Source: Craterostigma plantagineum (taxonomy: Eukaryota; Streptophyta; Magnoliopsida; Lamiales; Linderniaceae). Taken from it: a DNA stretch of 64,000 bases. The notes under the pieces are model-generated. The model saw only the letters and a list, made by a program, of their open reading frames with translations, did not search any database and was not told the origin of the DNA. Numbering within the stretch: the first letter of the stretch is position 1; each line of letters begins with the position of its first letter. Location: assembly GCA_027422505.1 (NCBI GenBank), contig JAPQWV010001332.1, forward strand, positions 1 to 64,000, in the 5' to 3' direction. Below, piece after piece: positions 23,878 to 36,080 of the stretch. The translations under genes were made by a program, and so were the position numbers.

Positions 23878-26800
23878 ATGATGATAAATGGAATCGAAGA
23901 TGAAGAGAAGTGGCTAGCAGAGGGAATCGCCGGGATTCAGCACAACGCGTTCTATCTGCATCGTGCTTTGGTGTGTTGTTGATTTCGCGATCGATTTTTT
24001 TTTTTTTTTTGTTTCTGATTGAATTGCTGCCCCAATTTAAGAACTGTGTTCTGAGTCGTGTTAATTGAATTCAGGACGGTAATAATCTCCGGGAAGCACT
24101 GAAGTACTCGGCGCAATTGTTGTCTGAGCTACGGACTTCTAGACTGTCGCCTCACAAGTACTACGAGCTCTGTATGTTCTTTGATCATTCTGTCTGTTGA
24201 TGCAGCTTGATTCAACTCGTGAATGGACTGATGATGGTCGCCTTTGGGATTTATGCCGTGTTTCTAGATATGCGCGCATTTGATGAGCTGAGGAGATTGG
24301 AATTTTTCTTCAGGGACGAAGATCGGCATGGGTGTTCCGTGGTTGATTTATACGAACTTGTTCAGCATGCTGGAAATGTTTTGCCCAGATTGTGAGTTTT
24401 TTTGGATTTTTCCGAAGTTCAGTTGTTAAAGTTGATTGCATTGTTGTCTCATTTTTCTTGAAATTCTCTGATCGTGAACTTGAAGTATTGCATATTTACT
24501 GAGAAATGCCAGAAGTGCTCGGTCTGTAAGGTTTCCTTTGGACTAAAATATGTGTGTCTTTCTTCATGTATATGGTCCTTTTGGTCATATTTTAGGTACC
24601 TTCTATGTACCGTGGGATCTGTTTATATAAAGTCAAGGGAGGCTCCTGCTAAAGATGTACTTAAAGATCTCGTTGAAATGTGTCGGGCGGTCCAACATCC
24701 CATCCGTGGGCTTTTTTTGAGGAGTTATCTTGCTCAGATTAGTAGAGATAAGTTGCCAGATATTGGTTCCGAGTATGAAGAGTAAGTAGCATGCTTAAGT
24801 TTACTTCATCGTGGATTGAGGTTATTTTTTCAGTTTAGGTATGGATACTTTCTTCAGTGTTGTTGTTTAATACTTTACATTCAAGTCACCCAATTGTTTA
24901 AGTCCAATCTTATAATATATTTGACAAATGCATGTGAGTTTGCAAGTGTAAACTCGATGAAGTATGAGAAACGTTCTACATGCTATACTTTAGATGTAAT
25001 AGCATCACGATTGTCATTGGGGACTAATTTCAACTTTTCTGTTTTTTTTTTTTTTCAAATTATCATCTCACATGAAAGGTAACTACACATAAGTATTTAC
25101 TCGTCTTGTAATTGTTACATTTTTGTTAACTGTAAAGAATAGCTCTTCTCAGAATCTAAATATGGATTCTGATGTTACTGATCTAGTGGGAACAATTGAA
25201 GTATGCAAGGATCATGTTCCCAAATGTGTTTTTGTTATGATTTTAGTTAATCCCCGAGCCCGTCTTATAGTGAAGGTGATACAGTCATGGATGCCGTGGA
25301 TTTTGTGCTACAGAATTTCACCGAGATGAATAAACTTTGGGTCCGAATGCAGCACCAGGTCAGTGGACATCTATCATACCTTATACTTGCATGGGGCAGT
25401 AATAGAAAATCATGAGTGCATGTTTTGGGCATGAAGGAGTGATAATTCTTATTATGCACTTATTTGCCTCAGTGATCCTGAGCTGAGGCCTTCTTTCCGG
25501 ATTTATGGTCTGCAGGGACCTCACAGGGAGAAAGAGAAGCTTGAAAAAGAAAGGAGTGAACTTCGTGATCTTGTAATAATTACCTCTCCAAGCAGTTATA
25601 TCAAATCCTAAATCTTATTTGGATGGTGCGATAAATTCTTCAATCTTTTGTTTCAGGTAGGTAAAAATTTGCATGTCCTTGGTCAGATAGAGGGCGTTGA
25701 TCTCGAATTATACAGAGGCACCGTTCTTCCTAGAGTTTTGGAGGAGGTTGGTTCAAAGCAGTGCTTTAGGATCTATATATTGAATAGCGTACACACATGA
25801 TCTTATTCTCTAATTCGCATTTGATTCTTTTTGTGCTAGGTCGTCAATTGCAAGGATGAACTTGCCCAAGTTTACTTGATGGACTGCATAATCCAGGTCT
25901 TTCCAGATGAATACCACCTACAAACCCTGGAGACCTTGTTGGGAGCCTGCCCCCAGCTTCAAGTGAGCGTTCATGCGATTTGTACAAGTTGGCTGTATTC
26001 TTGCATCCTTCGACAATAAATCCATAATAGCTTGTGCTACCATCTGCTTCGTCTGCCCAAGCTTTTTCGTTGGAATTTGAGCCTCGTTTTCTAATTGTGA
26101 CATTGCATTACACAGCTATCATTTATCATGGACTCTGATGGATTTAACTGATTTGTGTGGGGAATGCAAGGCTGTAGCTTATCGATTCTGCTAGTATAAG
26201 TTTACTTAAGTGTACTTCTGTTTGGTGGCAGCATTCGTTCTTTTATATTTATTGGAATCTGGTTTGTAAGTATACGAAATTTTCTTGGAGTTCTTTTAAA
26301 TTGTGACCTATAACTTATACGACATGTAACGGGTAGATGTGCTTTTCTAATCAGCCCACAGTCGATCTGAGAACAGTCTTATCACAACTGATGGAGAGGT
26401 TGTCGAACTATGCTTCTGCAAATCCAGAAGTGAGTCATTGATTTCTCAGTCACTTTATTCTCTTATTCTTCTATCTATCATGTGTATTCTTTCTCCGCGC
26501 AGTTATTGCCGGAGTTTCTACAAGCGGAAGCATTTTCCAAGCTCAGCAATGCTATTGGAAAGGTAATCTCGTTCTTTTCTCATAATTGGATATCAGACTG
26601 GTTGAAATATGTTTGCGAAGGATCTCCATTGATTAGTAAATTATACATCTGTTTGCATATGATGCTTTAATTGTTGATAGTATAATTGTTATTGGTAGAC
26701 TAGGCAGAGCTGATATCGGAACATGTGATGTCTGATTCAAGATGGTAATGGAACGTCTCAGTTCACTTTCAAATTTGATTTTTTCATGTCAGGTTATTGA

Positions 26801-29800
26801 AGTACAAGTCGATATGCCTATAGTTGGAGTGATTGATTTGTATGTCTCACTGCTGACATTCATTCTTCGTGTTCATCCTGATCGTCTGGATTATGTGGAT
26901 CAAGTGCTGGTATACCTTCACTATTTTTGCTTCTCTTACAAGATCTTTTGACATTTCCTTAGCAGTTCCCTCTGATGATTTTGATGAAGGACTAGAATTC
27001 ACATCACACTGATGTCCGTTGGATTACACGCCTACTTTAAAACGTTTTTCACAATAAAAAGAACTCGCTTTCCATACATAATTAATTTTGGAAACACGAA
27101 TTGATCAAATTACTTAAGGTTAGAACAGACTTACTTGCCTGGCCAAAGTATCCTATGTGTTCTACACCTCGTACTTTTCATTGCTTTTGTCATCTTATTA
27201 TGATAGGGAGCATGCTTCAAAAAGCTGTCTGGAAAACCAAAGAGCGAATGTAGTAAAGCGACAAAACAAGTTGTTGCCCTTCTGAGTGCTCCGCTAGACA
27301 GATATGACGATGTTGTCACAGCACTTACACTTTCTAATTATCCCCGTGTTATGGAACATCTTGATGCTGGAACTAATAAAGTAATGGCAATGGTTATCAT
27401 CCGAAGTATCATGAAAAGCAGGAATTATGTGTCAACTTCCGACAAGGTAAAACCATGTTGATCTCTGGATCATTGATTTCAGTGATCATTTATACGAAAT
27501 TTCGATTTTTTCAGGTTGATGTACTCTTTGAACTAATAAAAGGCCTTATAAAAGACTTAGAAGGAATCTCGACAGAAGAGGTACATCTAAGTCCTCGCAT
27601 TCCCCTACTTAGTAGGACTTCGATTTTTGTGTGTTCTTGGAGGAATGTTCTGATAGGTATGTTTTATTATTATTTTGGCAACTAGGTTGATGAAGAGGAC
27701 TTTATAGAGGAGCAAAATTCTGTTGCTTGTCTCATGCATTTGTTGTATAATGACGATCCAGAGGAGATGTTAAGGTGTGCATATCTTGATCTTTTCTTGT
27801 ACTGCTGAACTCTATATATGTCTCTTCAATTAGCCACACTTTCTTTCTTGCACGAAATATTTGATTTTTCCATGGCTTGTGGATCAGTAATTTGAGGAGG
27901 ATTCATCGACTCTCTTTACTCATATGTGCACTAGGCACATGTTGATATTGGCCATTATATGCTTGCTCGTAATTATTTCACTAACTGAAGGTATTTATTG
28001 CTACCTCTACTTCTTCAGATAATATCTACTGTGTGGAAGCATATTGCCGGTGGAGGTCCAAAACGCCTACCTTTCACAGTGCCACCTCTTGTTTTCTCTT
28101 CCCTCAAGGTCTATATTCCATTTGGTTCTTCTTTAGTTTTTTCACTCTTTTGTGTTGTTAAACAAGATAGCTGAGATTATGCTGTGGAAGGGCATCAATA
28201 TTGCATATTGAGATATTTGTTCTAGACTTGTGCTCCATAGAGTCACAAGTAAATCAACTTTTTTTAAAATGCCTTTCATGAGTTCTCCGACTTCTCGTTT
28301 TGCTTGAATTTAAATTGTAATATCTATCGAAGATTAATTTTTCCTCTAGTACATACCAGTTGACTTCCTCTTGTACAAACAGCCATTTGTGGAATAGAAC
28401 TCATTTCTCCTGGCATTTTATTTTCTCTGCTCTCTTTCGGTTAGTTGGTAAGAAGATTGCAAAGCCAAGATGGAGACGTAGGCGGAGAAGAAGTTCCAGC
28501 TACCCCAAAGAAGATATTCCAGCTTCTGACTAAGGTGCTGATAAAATCTGTTCCAATTTTACGCCTGCCTTTGGAGCCTTATAATCATTATAATGTATTT
28601 GATGGCGTTAACCCTTATCTTTATGTATGGAGGAGAGATTTAACTTCACAACAGAAGCGTAATTTGTTGCATCTTGCTGAAGTAAAATGTTTCACTTTTA
28701 CGTCCAATCAAGTAATGATCAGCAGATAATAATCTTCTTCCAACTTGCTGTAGATTATTGAGGCTCTTTCAGCTGCTTCAACACCTGAATTGGCTCTGAG
28801 GCTGTATCTACAATGTGCCGAGGTAAAAGCTTTAACATTACAATAACTGCTCAATGGAGATACGGAATAGCCATTTACACGTAGAAGCACAAAGGAATCC
28901 ATGCTTCAGTATACTTTCTGCAACATGCCAATCAAAATTTCATCTAGGAGCTTGAATACAAACTTTCCATCTTAAATTGTCGTTTTGCACAAGGATTCCA
29001 TACGAGGTTGATTAGCTTGTACTGTTTGGGGACGTGGAAACATTTATTGTCCAGTCACAAACAAAACCTGAACTTGTTCTGCGGGCAAGGAAACTTTCTC
29101 GTATCTTTGTGATTCATCGGATTTAATCATAACCACTATTGTTATTTTTTGTTGCACTACACCATTCAGTTTGCTCCTCGTTTTACCAGGTGCTAATTTA
29201 ATTGCCTGCTTAATTGCATTTTACTTTGGAAACTGAATCTCCAGGCAGCTAACGACTGTGATCTAGAACACGTGGCTTATGAATGTTTCACGCAAGCTTT
29301 TGTTCTCTACGAGGAAGAAATTGCGGTAAATCTCAGAAACAGTTTCTACTTTCAAACTACAAAAATTTTCTCCTCTGGTTTTCCTCCCTTTTTGATGACT
29401 GCTTTTGAAATTAATAAGATTGGCCTTTCTGTGTTTCCAGGATTCGAAAGCCCAGGTGACTGCTATACACCTAATAATCGGGACCCTACAGAGGATGAAT
29501 GTGTTTGGCGTAGAGAATAGAGATACCTTAACTCACAAAGCCACTGGGGTAAACACATCATTTTTTTGCAGGCGGCAATTTGCAGTTTTTTTTTATGTGT
29601 TTTTATCCTTTATTTTTTTGGCTCTTTTTACAGTATTCAGCTAAGCTCTTAAAGAAACCAGACCAGTGCAGAGCTGTCTATGCGTGCTCTCATCTTTTCT
29701 GGGTCGACGATCAAGATGGCATCAAAGATGGAGAAAGGTAAATTTTTCGATCTTCTATTTCATTTTTCACTTTTCCATCTTTTCATTCATTATGACTTTC

Positions 29801-30215
29801 CTCAAATTTCAGGGTTTTGCTATGTCTGAAACGCTCGTTGAGGATCGCCAACGCCGCCCACCAAATGTCAAACGTCACGAGGGGTAGCAGTGGACCAGTT
29901 ACACTCTTCGTCGAAATACTGAACAAGTTAGTTGTTTAATTCATTCGTCTCAAAATTGCTATATTAACCGTACATCTGTATATGTACTTACCTATTTACG
30001 CAACATTCGTCAGGTACATTTATTTTTTCGAGAAAGGAAATCCACAGATAACGTCGTCCGCAATCCAAGACCTCATAGAGCTGATCAAAACTGTGATGCA
30101 AAGCGATGGCACAACTGCGAATTACGCCTCAGATTCTTTCTTCGAAAGCACTTTACGGTACATTCAATTTCAGAAAAGCAAAGGCGCGCCATGGGTGAGA
30201 AATACGACCCTGTAA
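23878..30215 (+). CDS. VPS35: VPS35, retromer core subunit
   Basis: Twenty-two exons spell an almost full plant VPS35 of about 787 aa. Starts/ends: 23878-23970, 24075-24171, 24268-24391, 24596-24781, 25271-25358, 25516-25572, 25657-25746, 25840-25962, 26355-26429, 26503-26562, 26793-26909, 27207-27446, 27515-27580, 27686-27774, 28019-28108, 28445-28534, 28754-28822, 29245-29325, 29441-29548, 29634-29737, 29813-29926, 30014-30215. The N-terminal block [13 protein letters not shown], the VPS26-binding PRLYLLC segment and the C-terminal alpha-solenoid ([19 protein letters not shown]) are clear. It acts in endosome-to-Golgi and vacuolar receptor recycling. Two oddities exist. Exon 14 ends one base short, so exon 15 is out of phase and a stop follows at once. 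Near 30185 another one-base change replaces the family-type ending (GEKYDPVKL is open in the +1 frame) with WVRNTTL. A second ATG at 23881 may be the real start. Confidence 0.93.
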
Positions 30216-30557
30216 AGTTATAAGACAGCTCTTGCGATTCCTTTTTTTAAAAAAAACAAAAAGGAAACTCGAGGGTTGCGATCCATTCGCTTTAGAAACC
30301 TCTTTGTTCTGTTTTCTGTAAGAAAATCCGAGTGTTTTTTCCTTGTAAAAAAAGTCATCCGTTTTGTAAATGGGGATTTCTGTATTGTCGAGAAGATTGT
30401 TTTTGTTCTTGCCTGGAAATTCATAAGAAACTCAAGAAGACAATCGGTTTGTTATATATTTTACAGAAAGTGTGAGAAAGAAAACACAAATCAGAAGTCA
30501 GTCTTTGAATCCAATTCCATTACAATAATATGGCATACACATATTTTCACTATTCCC

Positions 30558-32937
30558 TTACAACATGAAACAACCTTTGTGCCCTTTCTTTTTCTTCTTC
30601 TGCTTCGGCGGTTGCAATACAATCTTGATCGCCGCGTCGAACACTGCTTTCACGTTCTGCACCGAAAGACATATGAAAAGTGTTCTTTCGAAACGTTCTT
30701 ACTCTTTTAGCTTTTGTTCGGTGTTTTCTCCATCTGCTATAGATTTCTTCCCTACTGAATGTTCGACTATATTTACAGAGTTCTGTGGGGGCTATTAAAG
30801 ATCTTGTATCCCTCTATTCATATGTTAAACAATCCTTTCAAATAGAAAAACGCCAATTTCGACTGTCTTAATCATAAAATGTATTTACCTGCTGCGTCTT
30901 CGAACTGCACTCGATATACACGGGAGCACCTATCAGTTTCTTAAGCTCCTCTCCCTAAACACAACATAAAAGTTGAACCAAATATTAAGTTCGATATATA
31001 TCATTAACCGAGCGTTTGTCTATGGGCTCTTCTTTCTCAAATCTCACCTGTGCTGTAGTAATAGGTACAGCTCCAGGATGATCGATAAAGAACTGCTTAT
31101 CATCTCGAAGATCTGTGTAAAAGAAAATCGTACGAGTTACTTGAAGGAGATATATGTTAAGCTTCTTCTATATGTGAGGAGACATATGCAATTCTATCAG
31201 CTATGTAAAACAACGATAATTCCCCTAAGGGATAAATATGAAAAGCAGGCGTTGAAACTTAAATGTAAGCTTAATTTTCTCAGACGTGGTGGTTAATCAT
31301 CAAATTAGTTACCAAGCTTACCAAAATCGAACAAAATGTTAAAGATCTTACTTACCGAGCTTTGTCCCGACAAGAATTATAGGAACGCCAGGAGCATAAT
31401 GCCTTAACTCTGGGATCCACTGTAAGCAAGTAATGATAAGAAATTATCATCAAATCGAAAGAAGTTTACTTTATTTCAATGGTTGAAAACGGTTTCTTTT
31501 TCAACCTTCTTTGCGATGTTTTCGTAGCTTGCTTTGCTGATCAGCGAGAATGCAAGAAGGAAAACGTCGGCTCCACGGTAGCTCAGTGGCCTTAATCTGT
31601 TGTAATCCTCTTGCCCTGATATTCGAAAAGAGAAAATCAACATTCAGACATGATTTAAGGAAAAAAAATTGGTCGAAAAAAATACGATGATTATTCAAAC
31701 CTGCAGTATCCCATAATCCGAGGTTTACAGTGCTTCCATCCACGACTACATTCGCGCTGAAGTTGTCGAAAACAGTCGGGACATAATCCTGAGGAAAATG
31801 GGATGAAAATTGGAACAAATTTCAGTATATCATCTCATCTTTGTAGTTTCGAAAAAATGATAAGCACTCGTGTATTTATGAACTGAGTTAGACCATCTCC
31901 AATAGTACCGCAAAACGCAAACGCAAACGCATAAATGCAGTAAAACAGCTCCAACAGTACTGCAAACGCAAACGCAAAATGCGTTTTTTGCGTTCTCTCT
32001 CCTGTTTCGAACGCAAATTTGCGTCTGAACGCAAAATGCGTTTGATGTTTTAAAATTGCAAATAAGCCCTTTACTTGTCTTGATTTCGAACATATGAAAA
32101 TTTATTAAAGAATTTAAAAATTGTATACTAAGATTATAATGATATAATAAATAATTTTTTAACACTTACACTTATTTTATGTATAATTTTTTATATCTTA
32201 TTATTATTTTTATAGTTTATTTATATGTAATTAAGTATTATTTTGACCACAAATATAACTTTTATAATTTATTTGTATGACGTGTATCTCAATATATTTC
32301 AATTGTTATGTTGTATAATTTCGATACTTTTAATAAATATTTTGTTTTATATTTTAATATGTATAAATAATGACTTCAAAATTAAATGAATATTGTTGTT
32401 AGTTTGTAAAGTAGTAAACTATAGGGCTGATATTGAAAAGTTATAGAAGTTGGTATGAAATGGAATATTACAGGAATATTTTTTGCGTTTGCGTTTGCAG
32501 TTGACTGTTGGAGAACAGTTACTGCAAACTATGGCTGTTACTGCAAATGCGTTTGCGTTTGCGGTTGACTGTTGGAGATGGTCTAGTTTCTTTGCACAGA
32601 TTAAAGCTTGTATTTCTAGTCCATCATAGAGGTATATATATATGTATATATGTGTGCACGAAATTGAGCAAACAGGAATTAAGATCCACCAAAAAGCAAC
32701 AGCAAAATGCCTCAATTTGCAATTAGGAACCAAGAAATAGAGAAAGGAGTTGAAATTGTAAGAACACAGCAAATAGGAAAACAAAGCAACACTTGAAAGG
32801 AAGAACAGAGAGAGAGAGAGAGAGAGAGAGAGGACTCACGGTGGGAAATGTGTTGCTGGTATAAGAAATCAACATGCAAGTTTTTCCGACAGCTCCATCG
32901 CAACTGTTACACACTTTATGAACCTCGTTGCACTCAT
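30558..32937 (-). CDS. ROP/RAC small GTPase, type I
   Basis: Seven exons: 32937-32840, 31788-31701, 31615-31506, 31419-31356, 31112-31048, 30954-30889, 30656-30558. With one base restored in exon 1 the product is 196 aa, the normal ROP length. Visible are GAVGKTC (P-loop), [12 protein letters not shown] (effector loop), [21 protein letters not shown] (switch II), VGTKLDLRDD (nucleotide specificity), ECSSK, a polybasic tail (KKKKK) and the C-terminal CFML. CxxL endings are geranylgeranylated in type I ROPs, which anchors them to the plasma membrane for polarity, cytoskeleton and ROS signalling. In exon 1 the codons for VGDG read GTTG-CGATGG, one G short near 32900, which would destroy the frame. 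Intron 1 (1.05 kb) holds a MITE. The gene is tail-to-tail with VPS35, 342 bp between stops. Confidence 0.93.
31891..32583. mobile_element. MITE-like foldback element in ROP intron 1
   Basis: Terminal inverted repeats GACCATCTCCAA (31891) and TTGGAGATGGTC (32572-32583) bound about 690 bp. Both ends are followed by subterminal arrays of GCAAACGCAAACGC in inverted orientation. The flanking trinucleotides are TTA on the left and TAG on the right, which is close to the TWA target preference of PIF/Harbinger MITEs but not an exact duplication. The interior is very AT-rich and has no transposase. Confidence 0.75.
32806..32832. repeat. (GA)n microsatellite just inside ROP intron 1
   Basis: About 26 bp of GA, beginning eight bases from the exon 1 donor. 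On the transcribed strand it is a TC tract immediately after the splice site. Confidence 0.9.
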
Positions 32938-33309
32938 TCTTCGTCTTCAGATGAAACTTAACCAGTGTTTTTTATCTTCTTCTCCTTCGTCTTCTTCTCT
33001 CTTTTAAGGCTTCAAAGGAAAGAAACGAAAAAAAAATTCATTTTTTCCCCTCAAATGTGGCTGTTCCGTACAACCAATCCCATATCAATAGCATAGATCC
33101 AAGAAATAACTCACAAATAAAATCTGCTTCAAGAATCACAGAGAAACCTAGCAGCAATTCTTGCAGAAATGAATAATGGAGTAGTTAATTCACCTGTGTG
33201 TGGCCCAGCGGCACCCCTTTGCTTGCTTTGGTTTGGCTGGAAATAATTGACAGCCTTTTTATGTTTCTTTTTTCTTTTAAAAAAACAGTGATCCTTCCAT
33301 ATAATGGTA

Positions 33310-33490
33310 TTTTTAATTAAATAAGTAAAAAAAACTATCATTAATAAAATAAACTAGAATGGTAAAGTATTAATAAAATAGGGCACTTCGTACTCCCGGA
33401 GTATGAGTTACGGTAACTCGTAACCTGGGAATACGAGTTACTGTCCGAGCTGGCGCGTGCGCTTAGCTGGAGTAACTCGTACTCCCGGAT
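33310..33490 (+). repeat. left terminal inverted repeat of the MULE-like element
   Basis: An AT-rich outer part is followed by a GC-richer part with AACTCGTAACC, ATACGAGTTAC and AACTCGTACTCCCGG. It pairs with 47330-47568 in inverted orientation. Confidence 0.65.
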
Positions 33491-33720
33491 TTTATCAAAA
33501 CCCTACGCGACGACGAAGACGAACCAACCGACGAAGAAGACGACGACGAAGCCGACGACGACAAAGCCGACGAAGCCTCCACGCCGCCGCATACCCACCT
33601 TGTTGCTGCCCCAGCAACGCCGCGCGCTGCCCGCCGCCCCGCCGCGACCGTTGCCCCCCGCTGCCCCGCCGCGACGCCCTGCCCCCGCCGCGACCGCCAC
33701 CCAGACGACGTCATACGCGC
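33490..33720. other. GC-rich low-complexity stretch
   Basis: CGACGA/CGACGAAG and CCGCC-rich sequence. All six frames are open here and give arginine-, proline- or glycine-rich peptides, so the open frames carry no information. It probably serves as the 5' region of the PMD gene. Confidence 0.6.
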
Positions 33721-33836
33721 GATTAGTTTGGGTACCCCATTACGACTCAAAATATCATTTTTGCGTTAATTTCGTTATTATCAAATGCTCTTTATTGATT
33801 GGTGATTTGTTTTTTTGTTTTTTTTTTAAATGTAGA

Positions 33837-34545
33837 ATGGATTTCGATTCTACTTACAGGCCTATTGATAGTTCGGTGTTGACGATGCAGTCAAATCACC
33901 GTAGTAGGGATTTGTTGTTAGATAAGACAGCGATAGATAGAACTATTAAGATTAGGTCCTTAGAGAATGTAGTGTGGGTGGGTACTAGAGAAGCACCGAA
34001 TATCTTACACGGTCGCTTATTAGGGAAGTTGAACGATATGGGTCTATACAGCGTCTACAGCTGTATGTCTAAGAGGGTTGACCCTCATTTGATTACAGCT
34101 TTGGTAGAGTTGGAGGAAAGAGACCCATACGTCTCATTTTTATGTTGCGGAGGCGACCGTCACTTTACAGGATGTAGGTATTTTCTGGGGTTTACCTGTA
34201 GATGGTAGTTGTGTATCTGGTGTGATCATTTCGAGAACGGTCACACAGTGGATGGACGAGTGTGAGCAGTCGCTAGGTTTTAGACCGCCTGCTGATAAGA
34301 TTAGGGGGTCATCGCTATCGATGAAGTCGTTAGCGAGTTGGTTGTTGGACCATCCGGTAACGGATGATAGTGATGAGGAAGAGGTCGAATGTTCAGCACG
34401 GGGTCATGCGATGCTCCTCTTCGTGCGGTGATGTTCCCGATTGTAGCGCCAGCACAGTATCATTGACTTACCTTCAGCTGTTGGAGGATATTGAGGAGGT
34501 TAGCACATTTAGTTGGGGTAGTGCGGTGCTCGCATGTTATAGACA
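33837..34545 (+). pseudogene. aminotransferase-like plant mobile domain (PMD) protein, 5' half
   Basis: Recognisable PMD blocks run in order: LLGKLNDMGLYSVYS, DPHLITALVE, a block around 34140-34215 reading EATVTLQDVGIFWGLPVDG in another frame, WLLDHP, and a final LQLLEDIEEVSTFSWGSAVLA. PMD proteins of the MAIN/MAIL1 and PP7-long-form type share this arrangement, and PMD genes are frequently carried by plant transposons. At least two single-base shifts are needed (near 34120 and near 34420). The reading stops at 34530, where a copia LTR begins. The rest of the protein continues beyond that element at about 45490. Confidence 0.7.
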
Positions 34546-36022
34546 GTCCATAAGATAGGATATATCGTTCTGTGCTATATATGGAAATTATGCATGAGAT
34601 ATCCTACTGAGCTATATATGGAAAATATGTTGTTTATATATGGAAAGTGATATATCTGTTTGAAATCCGTTATTCCTGGACGAAAATCATATGTATGATC
34701 CTTGCTTGCTTTGCACTGCATTAAATACGAAATATTGAATTGATATCTTTCCTTGTGCTGATTAGAATATTATATTTAGGAAATATTTGACTTGATTAAT
34801 CTCATGGATAAAGTGCTCTAATATGGTATGTGCTATAACGAGTGATATCTCTGAAGTAAGGAAAGTCGTGCCATGATGAATAAATCGACCTAAGTAAGCT
34901 CTGATTTGATCGGTGTGCTAAACATGGTAAAAATATTGATTAAATGCTATGAGCTGTACATGGAAAACGTGTTGATGCCTTGCTATCTTGTGTGCCTTAC
35001 TTGGAAAGTAAATCTGGATTGACTCGTTACTAGGAACTGATAGCAGGGAATCACTTATGGAAAGTTCTGATATGGAAAATATATGCGAAGTGGTTGAATA
35101 TGCTTGAGAACGAAATTGGACTTTTATATGGAATAAAAATCATGCTTAAATGCTCTATATGACCGTTGTGATGATTCATTAAACGCATGATTTATATGGT
35201 ATGTTATGACTCGAAACCTACATGGAAACTATGCTTGATTTGGTAATTATTGTTTGATATAACTTTCCATGTGAAGTGCTGATTGAAAAGGACTATATAT
35301 ATAAGCCACACTTCAGAATTTCGAAAGTGACTAGATTTTGCGAATATAAGCCTACGAGAGGTTCTTGAGCAGAAACATACTGAGAGATTCCTGAGTTCCA
35401 CTTGAGATAGCTTTCTGCCCACCTGAGCTTTAACTTGCGTATCCATCACTGAGCGAGTGATTCATCAGATATTCCATCATCCCCTGCCATATATTCTGTC
35501 TTCGGACGTGTTGTCTTCGGACGTGAACAATACCAAGGAGGCAAGGTCGACGATTACGCACACGTGAAGGGAAGGACAAGTCCGGGGGCCCTTCGGTAGC
35601 GAGCTGTGTCTGTCGGGATCAAGGAGATTCCGAGGAACGAAACTCGGCGTGTGGTAACTAGTAGTGTCTAGTGTTCGACTTGTTTCGGTTGTGTATTGGG
35701 CTAACCAATCAGTTTTGTATCCAGCTACGGTGCATTATAGTGATTGGTTAAACTCTTGGGAAGCAAATCCCAAGGAGAGGAGTAAACCCCAGTTGGGGAT
35801 ATAACCTCTATAAAAATCCTGTCTCGCATTTACTTTTCAGTTATTTCTTTATCGCTGTGAGGCAGACCCAAAGCACATCCGACGTTACTAGGATATATCA
35901 GGCATACTCGTCACAAACATCAGTAGGCATATCCAAGTCACCACACTTAGTATTTGCGAAAAGAAGCACAAAGTTTTTATAAGCCTAATTCACCCCCCCT
36001 CTTAGGCACATTTATATCTTCA
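34530..36022 (+). repeat. 5' LTR of the copia element, truncated at its start
   Basis: Matches 43927-45417 of the 3' LTR. The junction with the PMD gene is at TCGCATGTTATAG, where the LTR interior and the preceding host sequence share a few bases. The LTR interior repeats TATATGGAAA words at least six times and holds a duplicated GTCTTCGGACGTG (35500-35525). Confidence 0.9.
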
Positions 36023-36024
36023 TT

Positions 36025-36036
36025 TGGTATCAGAGC
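36025..36036 (+). promoter_or_regulatory. copia primer-binding site (initiator tRNA-Met)
   Basis: TGGTATCAGAGC lies two bases after the LTR end CA. This is the standard PBS of plant copia elements. Confidence 0.9.
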
Positions 36037-36080
36037 GGGTTACTCAAACGACGGCCTAACAAGCCTGAGTTAAAGATCTA

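Noticed and set aside
33457..33750. Arginine-rich and glycine-rich ORFs on both strands
   Set aside because: All frames are open because of CGACGA/CCGCC low complexity; not evidence of coding.
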